Shown here: in pieces, positions 10,365 through 25,300 of the stretch
How the letters are laid out: each line of letters starts with the position of its first letter
How positions within the stretch are numbered: position 1 is the first letter of the stretch
Assembly: GCA_902728285.1 (NCBI GenBank)
Contig: CACVBU010001205.1
Coordinates: 1 to 64,000, forward strand
Direction: 5' to 3'
From: Clytia hemisphaerica
Lineage: Eukaryota > Cnidaria > Hydrozoa > Leptothecata > Clytiidae
DNA length: 64,000 bases
Notes under the pieces: model-generated
What the model was told of the DNA's origin: nothing
Databases searched by the model: none
What the model saw: the letters and a program-made list of their open reading frames with translations, nothing else
Program-made: the position numbers and the translations under genes

Positions 10365-13300
10365 GTAAGATTACTTTTTGTTTTTTATTTTCTAGAGCAG
10401 CCTAGACCGTTCCTGGCTGTCTTTGGCCAAATAGGACTGACTGATCTTGCAGCTAGCCTACTAGGGTTGATCTAGGTGTGTGTCTGGTGACACGCCTCTA
10501 AAAATAGGCTATTCCTGATATGCACCAGGGGGGTCAGAACAGAGCTTAGATCTTCCAAGGAGGTTTTTGTTCATTTTTCATATCTTCCAAGCAGTTAGAG
10601 TCACACTAACTAGGAAATTAAAAGCTTTCAGGAAAAACAACATCCAGTCATCTACAGGATGTATTTGCAACAACAAGGATGAGAGTTTACCTGAATCAAG
10701 TTCGCAAGACAATTAATTAAAACTTGAAAGTTTGAAACAAAATAAAACGTGCAGCAGCCAAAATCAACAAACCAAGATTTGTCATTCAATTCCCGAGACA
10801 GCGTTTCGATTCTTAAGGCCTTGTTTACACGCCAAAGTAAAAACAATTCCGTACATGTACAAATGGGTCAGTGTTTGAGGTCTGGCAAAATTTCCGGGAA
10901 ATAGCCTATCCGGCAATGTGGGATATCAAGGTGGGTTCTTTTTCCTGGGAAGTTGATCTTCAAATTAGTTCTCAAGGTTGGCATGGCTCAATTTTTTTCA
11001 TCTATGGCTCAAATTTTAGGCAATTTTTCATAGTTTTTGAGAATGTTAATTGATCATTAAAAAGCGCTGGGTTTTTTTCTCATGAATCCCTTTAGAAGTT
11101 TTGCGGCGCATTTTTTTGCTTGACAGTTAGTCACACTAGGAAATGAAGCTTTCAGAAAAAACAACATCAGTCATCTACAGGATACATTTCAACAACAAGG
11201 ATGAGAGTTACCTGAATCAAGTTTGCAAGACAATATTAATTAAAACTTGAAAGTTGGAAACAAAATAAACCGTGCAACAGCCAAAATCAACCAACCAAAA
11301 TTTGTCATTCAATTCCCGAGACAGCGCTTCGATTTTTAAGGCCTTGTTTATACGCTAAAGTAAAAACAATTCCGCACATGTAAATGGGTCATTGCTGAGG
11401 TCCGGCAAAATTTCCGGGAGATAGCCTATCCGGCGGTGCGCGGATCTAGGTGGGTTCCGCCTCCCCCGTAGATCTTTTTCTTGGGAAGTTGATCTTCAAA
11501 TTAGTTTTCAAGGTTGGCTTGGCTCAAATTTTTTCATCTATGGCTCAAATTTTAGGCAATTTCTCAAAGTTTTTGAAAATGTTAATTTCATTAAAAAGCG
11601 CCGGGTTATTTTTTCACGAACCCCTTTAGAAGTTTTGCGGCGCATTTTTTTGCTTGAGAGTCAAGTAAACGATATAGCGCTTTCGCAGCATTAATCATTG
11701 ATACGCATTTTGGCGGGACCCTAGTGTGACTAACTGCTTGAGAGTCAGTTAAACGATATAGCGCTTTCGCAGCATTAATCTTTGATACGCATTTCGGTGG
11801 GACGCTAATGTGACTAACTGCCAAGGGATCATTGAAGATTTTCAGTCCCTACCAGGCAGTCTAGACTTGATAAACTCCTATATCAGGATTAGAAGCTAAG
11901 CTGTGCTAGTCTTACCTCTTTTATCTTTCCCTTTGCAACAATACAGTGCTGACAAGAAGCATTTATCACAACCCTTCTTTTTGGTGCTTGTGGCTTTTCT
12001 GTGCTTGGCACAATAGGCAACTGTAAAATCTCACCCTTCATAACATACATCGCTTTTATTTGTTTCAATCCGCGATCCTAAGGCTTAGACTTACATTTTC
12101 AGAAGAAAGCAGAGTTTGACGATTAATTGCACTCCTCTAAACCAATCAGGTTGGAGTAATTTTGCACGGCTGACGATTATTATTTTAATGACTTAATGAC
12201 AATTTTTGACAAAAATGTTGACAGAATCACAAAATATCATGTCTTACAAGAGAAAAACACCAAAAATATATTTAGCATACCGAATGTGATGATAAGAATA
12301 TGGTTGGATATAAAATTACACCAATCAGAAGCTCGTGAGTTCTCTGAGAAGTTAGTTTTAGAGCAATGAGTTTTATTATATGTAACCATCATCATAGTTT
12401 GCACCCCCCTTTTTAATAGGGGGGATGCCAACTTTCTGGAGGGCCTTTGTAGGGGGGGTACCGAGATCTGCCAAAAAAACTAGGGGGGATGGGAATGTAG
12501 GGGGGGATCAAATAAAAAAGGGGGGGTTTCAACAGAACACACACATTTTAGATTAGATTTTAAAATGATCAAGATTAATGAAAAACGCTAGTTATATTCT
12601 GTCATTGTTGGCTTGTGACTATAATACTTCATACTCTTTCTTGTTGATAACTTTGCTGGTAGGTGGGAAAGCGAGTTTCCTTCGAAACGGATTTTCTGTA
12701 AAAAAAAAGGGAGTGATAAGATTTCATTACAAAAGGGGGGGATGAAATAAACCTAGGGGGGTTCATACCCCTCTGCAAACTATGATCATATAACATTACA
12801 AACATTACAATATGTAATATACCTGCTATACGTATAATATGGTTTTAAATTTTCTGGTCTGCGTTATACACGGCGCAAACTGCGAAAGATTGATAAAAGC
12901 ACATGGTTAAATTTTGATGTTTGAAATGGTTTTATATGGATGAAATTGCTTGAGAATTATGTTTTTGATAATTCTTTGTGTTTTCCAAACATTTTCCTCT
13001 GCAATGACATTGATTAGAGTCAACCTGTCATCACTGACCTGTGACCTGTGACCTGATACCTGCGTTTCGAATTAGCCAATATATTTTTCTTTACTGTTGG
13101 TTTTTAATTTCTCTAAACCTTTATGTTTTCAAGCAAAGTATCATCTGATCCTTAAAATGCAAAAATGAAGACATTCTATTGCATTCTCTAAAAGTGCACA
13201 CACATGTAAATAGAGCTTTGTGAATGCCATAAAATCTTTCCCCTATACTGGGACCTAAAATTTTATCAGGCTGGGGGGACCTTGCTCTCAGGGGGGACCT

Positions 13301-16300
13301 AAATTTGGCGGGGGGCCTAGAACCCCAGTCGGAGCCATGTTTAGCTTTAATTGAAAAGGGGGATTTTTACTGTAGAAATTTTCTATGTTTTTTTTTGCAC
13401 AAACCCCTGTAACTATGGGTGAAGACCCTGTTGCTAAGATGTTGACTTGAAAACGAAAATGAATCCACTGAAAATGAAAGTAAAATCAGCCCGCACTCGG
13501 AATCCTGTAATCATCTTGATATATAGGAGTTTTAGTCTAAACTGCCAGAGGTCATCGAAGATTTGGGGGTTCTTCCTTGTAAAGAATCAATAGTTGGTTT
13601 CCAGCCCAATTTTCAAATAAATTTACTTTCCAGAGCCCAGAGGGTCATTTCCCCCAAATCCAGGGGATAATTTTCTTTGAAAATTTCTGAGGGAGAGGGT
13701 AAAAAATGTTTGTCAATACCCTGTATGAATTTTTTTGGAATAGCCTATATCTGTCACACAGAATGTTAATTTAGCAGTGTGGGAAACAACCAAAAGCAAC
13801 CTATGATTTGAACACATTCTCGCAATCTAAATAGAAAAGTTTTGAAGATTTTTGCCATTTTATTTGGAAACATTGATATTGACTGCACCTGTGTGCATTC
13901 TGTGTGGGATGAATTGTTTAGCTAAAAATGACAGGTAAAAGAAAGGCTAGAATTTACCAATATATGTGTCATCACATGTGATTTTAAATACAAATTAAAT
14001 GGAACGTTCTGCAGTTAAATAAACGATATGGGACGTTTTAGGACATTTAGGAACATTTAGGAACATTTAAGGAACGCTAGAAACGTTCCTGATCTAGAAA
14101 CGTTCCTCTTTTTTTACTAGGTTAAGGATGTCTTAAAACAATCAGAAACCTTGTAGAACGTTATAATAATGAATGTTCTTGAATGTTCTTGAACATTCTT
14201 CTTGAGTTAAAATATTAACCTTTGGGCTCAAAGGGTTGTTCGCAAGCATTCAAAAACATTGTGGTATGTTCTCCAACTTTCTGGAACATTCTAGGAACAC
14301 TACGGAATGTTTGTCTCAAGAATGCACCATTTCATTTATACTTCAAAGGGCTTGCAATAACACGTATTTGAGTTAAATTTTTGGTTATATTTGGGTGATA
14401 TTCTGAAAGAGGATTCGGGGAGGGATGAAAAACCTAACACTTCCTTCCTTATCTACTGATTGTTTTAAAAATGAATATCTTTTCATTTTTTTAGAGACAT
14501 GCATCAACAACAAATTCCAAGGTAATTTTCTATTTTATGTACTGTAATTAGTTGCAATCATACCTCTTTATATTTTGGTATAAGAGATGCAAATCAGTCT
14601 AGGATTATGGCTTCCATGTATCATAGTGGATTTGTTCGAAAAGATGAATACAAACCGAAGTATTCTTCACTCCTGTTCACACAGTAAAAAAGAGTGGTGA
14701 AAATAGAAATAATTGTTTTGATTGGAAAAAGTTGATTTGAATTCTGGAGGTGGTTTTTGAGGCCAAATGTAATTTTAATTTACTGGGTTTATTACGATAA
14801 AAACAGTGAAAATTCCAAGTGAATTGAATTTCAAAACTCAAATTATATAAAAAAGATGGAGATTGTGAGCAAAATGAGAATGTATTCTCTCTATGATGAT
14901 TGAAAATAAATTCAATTCAATACATCCCTTTTTATTTTCACAAATACAATGTTTGGTACGTGAAAATAAACCCTTCATTGGTGGCCTAGAAAAGGTTTGG
15001 AAAAAGCTTTACGCCTGCGGTGCGTATCAACCACCCACAACGGTTACTCTGAAGGCCAAAACTCAATTTCTAAGTCAAAAAACGGCCAGTGACCAAAGTG
15101 CTTGGAATTTAGCCTGAAAAAGTAATATAGGGGTGTTAGCCCTTTTCAGATGAGGGCTTGATGATTTACCTTTCCAAATTCCTGGAAACTGTGGTATCCT
15201 CAACATGGTGGGAAAAAAATTGTTTAAAACTGTTTCGTGTTTTTCCTTCTCAGCCATTTGGCAAAGTATTGATTGCCAACAGAGGGGAGATAGCATGCAG
15301 GGTGAGTATTACATACTTAGGTCAATTTGCTTTAAAGCCAATCTATACATATATGAAGCTGTTTGCTTGTCTTGCAAAAGTGATGTAAAATATGTTACTT
15401 GATCCATCCAACACCTAGATCATTCTTTCAATTCGTATTCCACACACCAAAGCGCTCTAAATTGATGGTCTGTAATTTAAGAAATGAATTTTAAATGGTT
15501 TAAAAGTCAATGGACCTTAACTAAAATTGATCTCTTTATCACAGGTGATGGAAACATGTAGACGATTGGGAATCAAAACAGTTGCTGTATACAGTGAAGC
15601 TGATGCAAGATCTGTGAGTACCTGTGAAAATCAACCTCATTTTGTCTGCTCTCATAGGTCTTTTTTTTGGACATTAAAAACTCTGCACCAAAACAATGAT
15701 AAGAAAACATTTATTACAAGCATTGTGATGCTGAAGTTTTTAATTATTCAACAGGTTTAGTAATGGACGTTATTGCTATTAGAGAACAGCACATATAGAA
15801 AGAGAACAGACTTTTTTCCATGGCTATAACATAATTTTCAAGCACTTATCATATCAAAAAGGCTATGGCTCTACTCTCCATAGTTTTTTCTGTTGCTAGC
15901 TTGAAAAGGTTCATTTTTTATTAGAAACATGTGGACATGGCAGACGAGGCAGTGTGCATTGGACCTGCACCATCAAACGAAAGTTACTTAGTGATTGACA
16001 AAGTCATTGAAGCCTGCCGCCAGACTGGTGCTCAAGCTGTAAGTTTTAAAACCGCAATCTGATCAGTTGCAAATAACATATTGGCTGATTTTACCTGATT
16101 TTACAACACTTACAAACAGCTGTTGGGTCTATGAGTTCATTTCAGAAGACATTGCAGTGTTGCCTATCATTAATCAATTTATTGTTAACTTAATTTAACA
16201 ATTTGTTCTTTTTTCTTCACTTCACTACTTTGACTTTACATTTTATTTGTCCAACATCTTTAAAAGGCACTTGTGATTGATATATTCTTGCTAAATACCT

Positions 16301-19300
16301 TTAGATACTGATATATGTATCAAATATTTATATCTAATACTAGTTAACACCTTTTATTTCTTTCAGGTCCATCCAGGATATGGTTTCCTTTCTGAAAACT
16401 ATCATTTTTATGAGGACCTGGTAATTAAATCTTTTCGTTTTATGAGTCCTTACATTTTATTAGTCAATAATAATGAATTTTAATCTTTACAGTATTGAAA
16501 CTTTCAAGCGCTTCTTTGTAGTTATTGTATTGCAAAAACATAATCTTTGTACACCTTCATGATCTCTTAAATAATCAAAGAATGTTTGAATGTATTTTAT
16601 GTAACATTTCGGTGTCTTTTTTAGGAAAAAGCTGGAATCACTTTTGTTGGGCCAAATAAATATGCTTTGCAAGCTATGGGTGATAAGATTGAAAGTAAGC
16701 GTATCGGTGTACAAGCCAAAGTGAATGTTATTCCTGGTTTTGATGGAGTTGTTAAGGACCCAGATGAAGCCGTCCAACTTGCAGAATCTATTGGTCAGTG
16801 TTAACATTTTTAGAGCTTGAATGCAATTATCTTAAAGATCTGTTAACAATGTATAATCTTGATCAGAAATTTGATTATCATTTCTTATTGATTCCATATG
16901 TATATGTCTATTTTAGTTTTAGAGAGTGTACGTATTTAGGTTTTGAACTTTGCAAAAGAAATTTCTAAATCTTTAAAAGCTTTCAAGACAAATTTTTCAC
17001 ACTGAATTATGTCCAATACTTATTAACAACAGTTTCATAAGTAATTTCGAATAGAACCATAAAAATAATACCTTTACGCTTTACTTTTTCAATTACATGT
17101 TTAAAATCATAGGATACCCTGTGATGTTGAAAGCGTCAGCAGGCGGTGGTGGCAAAGGCATGCGTATTGCATACAACGAAAAGGAAGTACGCTCAGGATT
17201 TGTGCTCAGTTCACAAGAAGCTGCAAAAAGTTTCAATGATGATCGTCTGTTGATTGAAAAATTCGTAGAAGAGCCAAGACATATTGAAATCCAAGTAAGC
17301 TGTCCAAGTAATTTGTTCGATTTGAAGCATGTGCATTATCAGTGGTGCAATTTTTCTGTCCTTAGATAGAAATCTGGGATTTTGACTGATATTTTGGTCC
17401 CAATAAAACAGTCCCAATAAGAAATTCTGTACAAATCGAAATTTAAGTTTTAATAAGGGCAAGTTAAGGGTACTCAGGCATTTTAAGGCATGTCCAAATT
17501 TTCTGTAATTTTTAAACACCAATAGCACTCGCCAAGAGGTGTTCATTCATACCTTTTTGGAAGCGTATTAGGGTGTAGAATATGAAAAGTGCTGTTCAAT
17601 AATTGTTTTGCTTGCCAAAATAAAGATATATGAATAAATATTGCAAAAAATGTAAAAATGCTGACGTCAGCAAAACTTATTTTTTGAATAACTTTTGATT
17701 GGCTTAATTTTAGATGCTGAAATTTTAACCAAAGTAGGACATTATGAATAGGCACATTTTAAATAAAAAAATATTTTGAAATTTTGCTGACGTCAGCATA
17801 TTTTTGCAAAAATGCGTTTTTTACTTATTTCTGCTGACGTCATCAAATTTCTAAAAAAAAATTTAATCCAAAATGTGCTTTTCAATATTCTCTTGCATTC
17901 TTCAAAATTTCAGCATCTAAAATTAAGCCAATCAAAAGTTATTTAAAAAATAAGTTTTGCTGACGTCAGCATTTTTACATTTTTTGCATTATTTATCCAT
18001 ATATCGTGTTTAAAAATTACGGAAAATTTGGACAGGCCTTAAAATGCCTGAGATTCAGACTAGCCTTTAATCCAGCTGTGACACTGGTATATATGACTTT
18101 AAACTGGACGGGTTTATCAGTAATAATTTGGTGATGAAATGTTTTGAATTATCTTTTCACTTAGATTATGGCTGATTCTCACGGAAACTGTGTAAGTAAA
18201 TAACCTCCTTTTTTTTAGGATCTTTTCCTGCAATATACATAATTCCATAGTCCATAATTGATTTTAATAGCTGGCCGATTCAAAAGGAAAGGTTTCGAGA
18301 ACACTAGTAACGTCATCAACCTAAACCTTTCAGAACTAAGTTGGAAAGAAAGAGGGCAATTAAAATACATTATTTTGTTTACATACCGGGTGACCCACGA
18401 AAAAGTTCGGACGTTTCTCGGCGTCTTGAGGCCGAACAAATGTCCCAAAGTGCTTGGAGTTTTATTATTTAGAAAGTAGATATCCTAACTTAAAATCCAA
18501 GCTATTAATTTTTAAATTTGACGCACAAGTTCCCTAGTTATGATCTTTTAAACTCAAAATTCACTTTTCGGAAAGTGTAAAAAACAGGTAAAAAAGGGGT
18601 ATCAAATTAGGTATTTTTAGGCGTTTTTGATATACAGTTTTTGAGAAAATTCCTTGAAAGTGCCAATTTTGATAAAAACTAGTCTTGTTTTAAACAAAAA
18701 CTACTTTCAAAGGTGTTTTTAATAATTATTAATGTCATAAAACTCGTTAAATAAGTCAATTTATAAGAGATTTTCTAATTGATTGCATGAATTTAATACC
18801 TCTTTTTTACGTGTTTTTTACACTTTCCGAAAAGTGAATTTTGAGTTTAAAAAGTCATAAGTAGAGAACTAGTTGATCAAATTTAAAAAGTGATAGCTCA
18901 AATTTTAAGTTAGGATATCTACTTTTTAAATACCAAAACTCCAAGCACTTTGGGACATTTGTTCGGCCTCAAGAAGCCGAGAAAGGTCCGAACTTTTTCG
19001 TGGGTCACCCGGTATCTAAATTTTACAGTGACCCTTTATTCTTTGCAGTCTTCATGATATGCATAATTGCAATAATGTCTTTGACATTACGTCATAGACC
19101 TAACAGCTGATTGGTTGTAAGTGACGTAAAATCAGTCAATACACCACTTGCAACCAATCAGCTGTTGAGTCTGTAATGTATTGTTGGAAGACATTGCAAT
19201 GGCGCTTATCGTGTACACTTTTTGACACACTAGATGGTAAGTGCTTATTCACCGTTCACTATCCGATTCTGTCCGGTAATACTGTTTATATTTGACTCTT

Positions 19301-22300
19301 TACCATAGTATAACCCTTCTCACAAACCCGGTAAGACCCCCTCCCACTGAAAAAGATGGCCGAAATATCGTCCCCAGTGGAAAAATAAACTCAAAATGAT
19401 AATAATCGAATAAGCAAGACCTCATTGTAAAATATTGTTCTATTTCTATCACCAAATTTTCGGACTTGAAAACAACGGAACTCAAATCCCCAATCATATA
19501 ACACATGGGGACATTGAGTTTCAGTCCGTTATTTTTACCAGCATTGGATGAAGAAATGTGACCAGGTCTGTGAGAAGGGTGTGTTGTAGTACCGTTCTGT
19601 CCAATACTATAACTAATACTATATTTATTCATGGATCACGTGTTGTCTTCTACAGGTCTACTTAAATGAGAGAGAATGTTCTGTTCAAAGAAGAAATCAA
19701 AAGGTTGTCGAAGAAGCACCTAGGTAATGAGCTCCTCTTGCTTTGTCTGATTGTATAAATTTGTAACGCTTACCATTATTTTCGTTGTCAAGGGTAACAA
19801 AGGACCTATGAATTTTGCCTCTCTCGGCCAAAAGTTTCTGAGCTTGACATAATGTTAGCATGCAAAATTTCAGAAGAGCTTAAAACGTTCAGTATTTTTA
19901 TGCTTAAAGCTTTTACATAATCAATGTGTAATATTTTTTTATTTTCACATACACTAAAATGCCTGCTCACTACTACGACCTGATATATTTTCTAGGTTCG
20001 TTTTACTGTCAAAAGTTTCCTTTAATTTTCAAAAGTTCATTTCATCATAATGTTATGATACATATATATTATATATACATATACATATATTGTATTATAG
20101 TCCATTTATTGACCCAGACACACGAGCAGCCATGGGTCAGCAAGCTGTGATGTTAGCAAAAGAAGTCGGATACAACTCAGCTGGAACGGTCGAATTCTTG
20201 GTCGACAAACATAAGAATTTCTACTTCTTGGAAATGAACACAAGGTTATGATTTTATTAAATACCAGCTTCTAGCTATCCATGATATGACCTACCATTGC
20301 AATGTCTTCTGATATTACACCATAGATCCAACAGCTGATTTTTTTTAAGCGACGTAAAATCAGTTAATACGTTACTTGCCACCAATTAGCTGTTGGGTCC
20401 GTGATGTAATGTTAGAAGACATTGCAGTAGTGTATATCATGAATATAAAGAATTCAGTATTACCAAGAGGATTATAACTTTGTTAAATTTATCTCAGCAG
20501 ATCTCGATGCTTTTTAGTTCTTCATTTCTCCACCCCCGTATTAGCTATTACAATTCGAACATGCATGGGAAACACGAATTTGTTCGCGTCAAGGAATTTT
20601 GAGTTATTGAGTAAGGTCTTTAAATCTTTTTTGATATCACCCCCAATTTCTTTACAGATTGCAAGTGGAGCACCCAATTACGGAATGCATCACCGGCGTA
20701 GATCTAGTTGAACTCATGTTACGTTCGGCTGCCGGTCAAACATTACCTTTGGAGCAAAAAGATGTCCCTTTGAATGGATGGGCCGTTGAATGTCGTGTAT
20801 ACGCTGAGGTAAATATTATGCTCACTTTTGTATGCTCATTGTATATGAAAAAGGGGATTTCATATAGAATAAAATCTTTTAAAACTGATTGGCCAACTGG
20901 GAAATCAAAATGATTTTGGGTCAATCAGATGACAGACAATTCATCCTCAAATAATTTTAGCTCGTTTATAAGATAAAATTTGGAATCTTTTTCATTCATT
21001 TTCATCTGCTATCTGAAACAAAAATTATGAAGGCGAAATTTGATCTAAATTATTTTATTGTCTATCATTGTTTTGAAACTCTTTAAATATCTACAGGATC
21101 CGTATAAGAACTTTGGATTACCCTCCATTGGGTTGCTAAGCAACTACGTGGAACCAAAACAAATTAACAATGTCCGATGTGACAGTGGTATCAAGGAAGG
21201 ATCGGAAATCAGTATCTACTACGACTCCATGATCTGTAAGGTATGCAAATTAATAGCTTGAGTAAACATGTTTACTGATAATTACAGCGTCTTTTTTCTG
21301 AAACTAAAACAAATCCTGATAAAACGAGATTCCGTAAAAAGTTATTCACTGAGATTTTTGTATCACTATCGGAGCCTGTGTTTCAAATTATTTGTTTCAT
21401 TGCAAAATCAAGTCAATCAAATGGTACTATATTAGGGTACTAACTGCTGGAAAATCTAGTCTTATTCCAATCATAAAAGACATGATCAAAAAATAATAGA
21501 AGGGGCAAATTGTGGTTATAGTTTATGCAAACTAATATTATCCTGTTACAATAATAATCGCATTATGACATAACACCCATAATACTTTATTACACAATAT
21601 TATAAACAACTTTATTTACAAATCTTTGATAATTATTCAATTTTCGGGACCCAAAAATCGAAAGCAAGGAGAAAACCCCAGCAAAAGATAGCGAAAATAA
21701 TTCAAAGTAATAATCAATTTTAATTCAAACATTTCAGTTGGTAACATATGGCAAAGACAGAGCTTCAGCACTCAACACCATGGACAAAGCTTTAGATTCA
21801 TACGTGATTCGAGGGCTAGCGCACAATATCTCGCTGTTGCGTGATATCTGTGACAACCCAAACTTCCGTGCAGGAACCATCACGACTGGATTTCTACCGC
21901 AGGAGTACCCGGAAGGTTTCCACGGTATGAGAATTTTGTAGTCCGTTGCTCTGAAACAAATTCAAATGTAATGAGTGGTTTTTATTTATTTTGCGTTCGT
22001 TTGTAACCGTTTTAGAGAGGAATAGACCATAATAATAATTTACTCTTGTAATGATCGGAACCATTTTTCAAAGTAATACCAACTGGTTCATATTCATTTT
22101 CAACCATAAATAATGGAAACAGAAGCTTTTTAGTAAATCAGCGATAGCTATCTTTCGACATCAAGTCAAATTCACTCGAGATATACTTATCAAAGCGTCT
22201 TTATACAACATACATGCACAACTTTTTGAACTCCAAAAGAGCTGTCAAGCGAAAGTGAATGACCCCTTTTGTTTGATATATCAATGCAATCGCATTTTGG

Positions 22301-25300
22301 AAATTGAACCAAAAATTATTATTTTGGGAATATTATTTTACGAAGTGCGTATTACTATGGAGGTCCAGCTTTCCGAATTTTTTCACGTTGATAATTTCTC
22401 TGCTCTGTTCTTTAATTTCAGGAAATCAATTGAAGGTTCAAGAATTAGATGAATTATTAGCTGGTGTTGCCTTTATGCATTTGAAAAGAGATGAAATCTC
22501 TCGAACTTTCCTCGATCGCCCCGTCAGGTATGACAAAATTACAACCAAATTTCGTAATATTGATATAAGCTCCTCGGTCAGGCATCACGATTAAATGGAA
22601 GAGACTAACTTTTAATCCTTTGAGGGGAGGATCGAGTTCTTGTGGCCTCAACTACGCTATATTCTGAACTTAAAGATGTTAAGATTTTAAACCCTACATA
22701 ATATACTGTTAAGGTGTGGCCACAGTTTTTCTCTTCCTTGTCACCTGCGTATTATCGGCTTTTATTATTGATAGCGCCAGATGATACCCCATTTTATTCT
22801 CTGGTGTCCATTTAACGTAGATAAAATCTGGGATACACGTCGACTAGATTGAGTTGGTCTTACATTCTTCTTTTTAGCCTAAAGTCGAAGGAGAGTGTCG
22901 ACCTTTACATCAAAGTGGGTGGTGAAAAACATTTGGTCACTGGTCTCTACGATACTGACAGCATCAAGGTAAGGAAGCATCAATCTTAGCCACCCCATAA
23001 TGCTTTCTTTGTTCTAACAAGGAACTTGGTTCTAATAAGTCTAGTACCTCTGGCGATATAACTTTTTATTGTTCCTATCGGGGGGACTATAATAAATGTT
23101 TGTAACGTTTTTTGTAAATATTTTTTAGGTCACGTGTGTTTTGTTCTAATGTAGAAAAAGGGATAGGAATGATATAACAATTTTCAATGAGTTTAGAATA
23201 TTTTTAAAGAGACATTCTCACCTGATGTGTCCATTTAAAGTTTCTTGCTTTTTTAAGTATTCATTAGTTAGTTGGCTTTAATCGTACTGTTTAGTTGTAT
23301 CACATTCAATGAAGTATAAGCCCAAAGGGCTAGTAGAAGCGAATCTTTAACCTTTCTCAGGCAATAAAAAGTGAAGCTTTAAAAGTGTGCGCTTTATGTT
23401 TGATGACGAAACGAATCTACCGATTTCTTTGTTTTGAAGTGGTACATTTTTGAAAATCTAATGGTAAATTTTTCTTTCAATCCAGCATTTGTGTGAAATC
23501 CACGCGGACCTTGTTGGGCCGCGCCGCAATGGCTTCAAATCCTACCAAAGAGATTCTCTTCTAGCCCTTCGGGCTTACACTTCATTGATTACATTATTAT
23601 CCCAATTTATTCATTTAGATCACAGTGAACGGTGATAGAGAAATCGTCCTGAAAAGCAATTGGGATTATTCATCGTTGATTTATGAAGCCAATGTCAACG
23701 GAAAAGATGTCATCTTCCAGGTTTCATATCTTTGAATTTATCTTTTGAAATTTGGAGACTCTCTCTCACTAGTCTTCTCAACTTAAAAATTTCTCGTTGA
23801 AAGGAGATTTTTTGAAGCGTCGGAACACCGGGTGTTTCTAGTCGTTCATACAAACCGACATTATCACGAACCATACTTACGACTATCTTTCCAAAATTGC
23901 CAGATGAGATGAAGTTTTTATAAGTTACTTTAGTAATTGTTCATTTGAAGTAATAGAAATGACGCGTTCTTTAGAAAATGTAACAAAATTGTTTTATTAC
24001 TGGTTAACGACCAACCAAATCAAATAAGAGCTTGTAAAAACTCCATCTCGTCCCAAAATTGCGTTCAACATTTAAACCATTTCGATGTAATTTAGCCAAA
24101 TCGACCAATCAGTGCTTAGGAAAAGCATTTGAATGTCGAGGCAACCTTTGAAAACATAAGTACGGTAACAGTTATTCCATTATCATATAACACCTATATT
24201 TATTTTCAGAAACACGAACGCAATGGCAACTCCTACAAACTTCAACATTGTGGGACCGTGGTATGATAAATTCATATTTTACTGGATGATTGTAAAGAAA
24301 ACTCTATCTACCTAACAGTTTGGTTGAGAAAAAGAAAGATTTGTTTAATTTTTAGATCTACGACTGTAGTCGGAGACGACCCGCCATATACCCGCTATCT
24401 ACCCGCCATTCTTTCTTTCTGAATTGCTACACTCACCTTTGATCCTTCTCTTAATTGCTGGCCATCATGCAGGGACCATTTATCTTGCGCACCGTAGACG
24501 AAGTTTCTACCTTTGCATTAAGCTCGCTACTTTTAGCTTACTCTTTTTTCTCTGTCTGAATAGTCTTGGTACCTAAACATCAAGGAATTTTCAAATGTCA
24601 GCAGTTAGCATCTTCAATATTCATCTTTTTCAGTTTTCATTAGATGTCAAAACCGAATTGGAAAACCAACTAGACGAACACATGCTCGAAAAGCCAGATG
24701 TAAGTCAAATGAACATTTATTTATGTTTCTCACTTAATGTGTTGTGCTGTACCAAGTTGAAAATTTCTTTCATCATGGTATATAATCTATAGGGAAATAT
24801 GAAACATTAAAAAAATCATGGCTCCCTTTGGTGGTCTTCTGCAATTTTTCTGGAGTAGGAGTTTTCGAAAATTTTTCTAATCCGATAGGCTGTTCATTTT
24901 ACAAAATTTAAGTTTGATTCTTAAAAAAAAGCTGACTATTCTATCTTCGATCATTACCATAGGAAGGAGCATCGCCGATGTTGAGGACACCGATGCCTGG
25001 TACTGTCATCTCTGTGGATTGTAAAGTCGGCGATAAGGTACTTTTTCAAATAATGTTTTTATACAGAGCATTCTTCCTCATTGTTCTGCTTGGAAAGGGC
25101 AGAAACACACAACAAACAACAAAATTGAAATATCCGCCAAGAATAAGAACGTATTAAAATTAACACTAAGGTGTTAGTGTTAATTTTGACGACGTTCTTA
25201 TTTTTGGCAGGTATTTCAATTTTGTTGTTTGTGTATTTTGTAGATTTTTTAACTTTATCGTTTTCGTTTAACACCTTGTTAGGTCTTCGAAGGACAAGAG

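Noticed and set aside
14893..15117. Open frame just upstream of exon 3 as the PCCA N-terminus
   Set aside because: It ends in a stop with no donor in the right phase, and it lacks a presequence character compared with exons 1 and 2.
19300..19632. 110-aa minus-strand open frame in PCCA intron 9
   Set aside because: It largely overlaps the 268-bp inverted-repeat element and shows no family signal.
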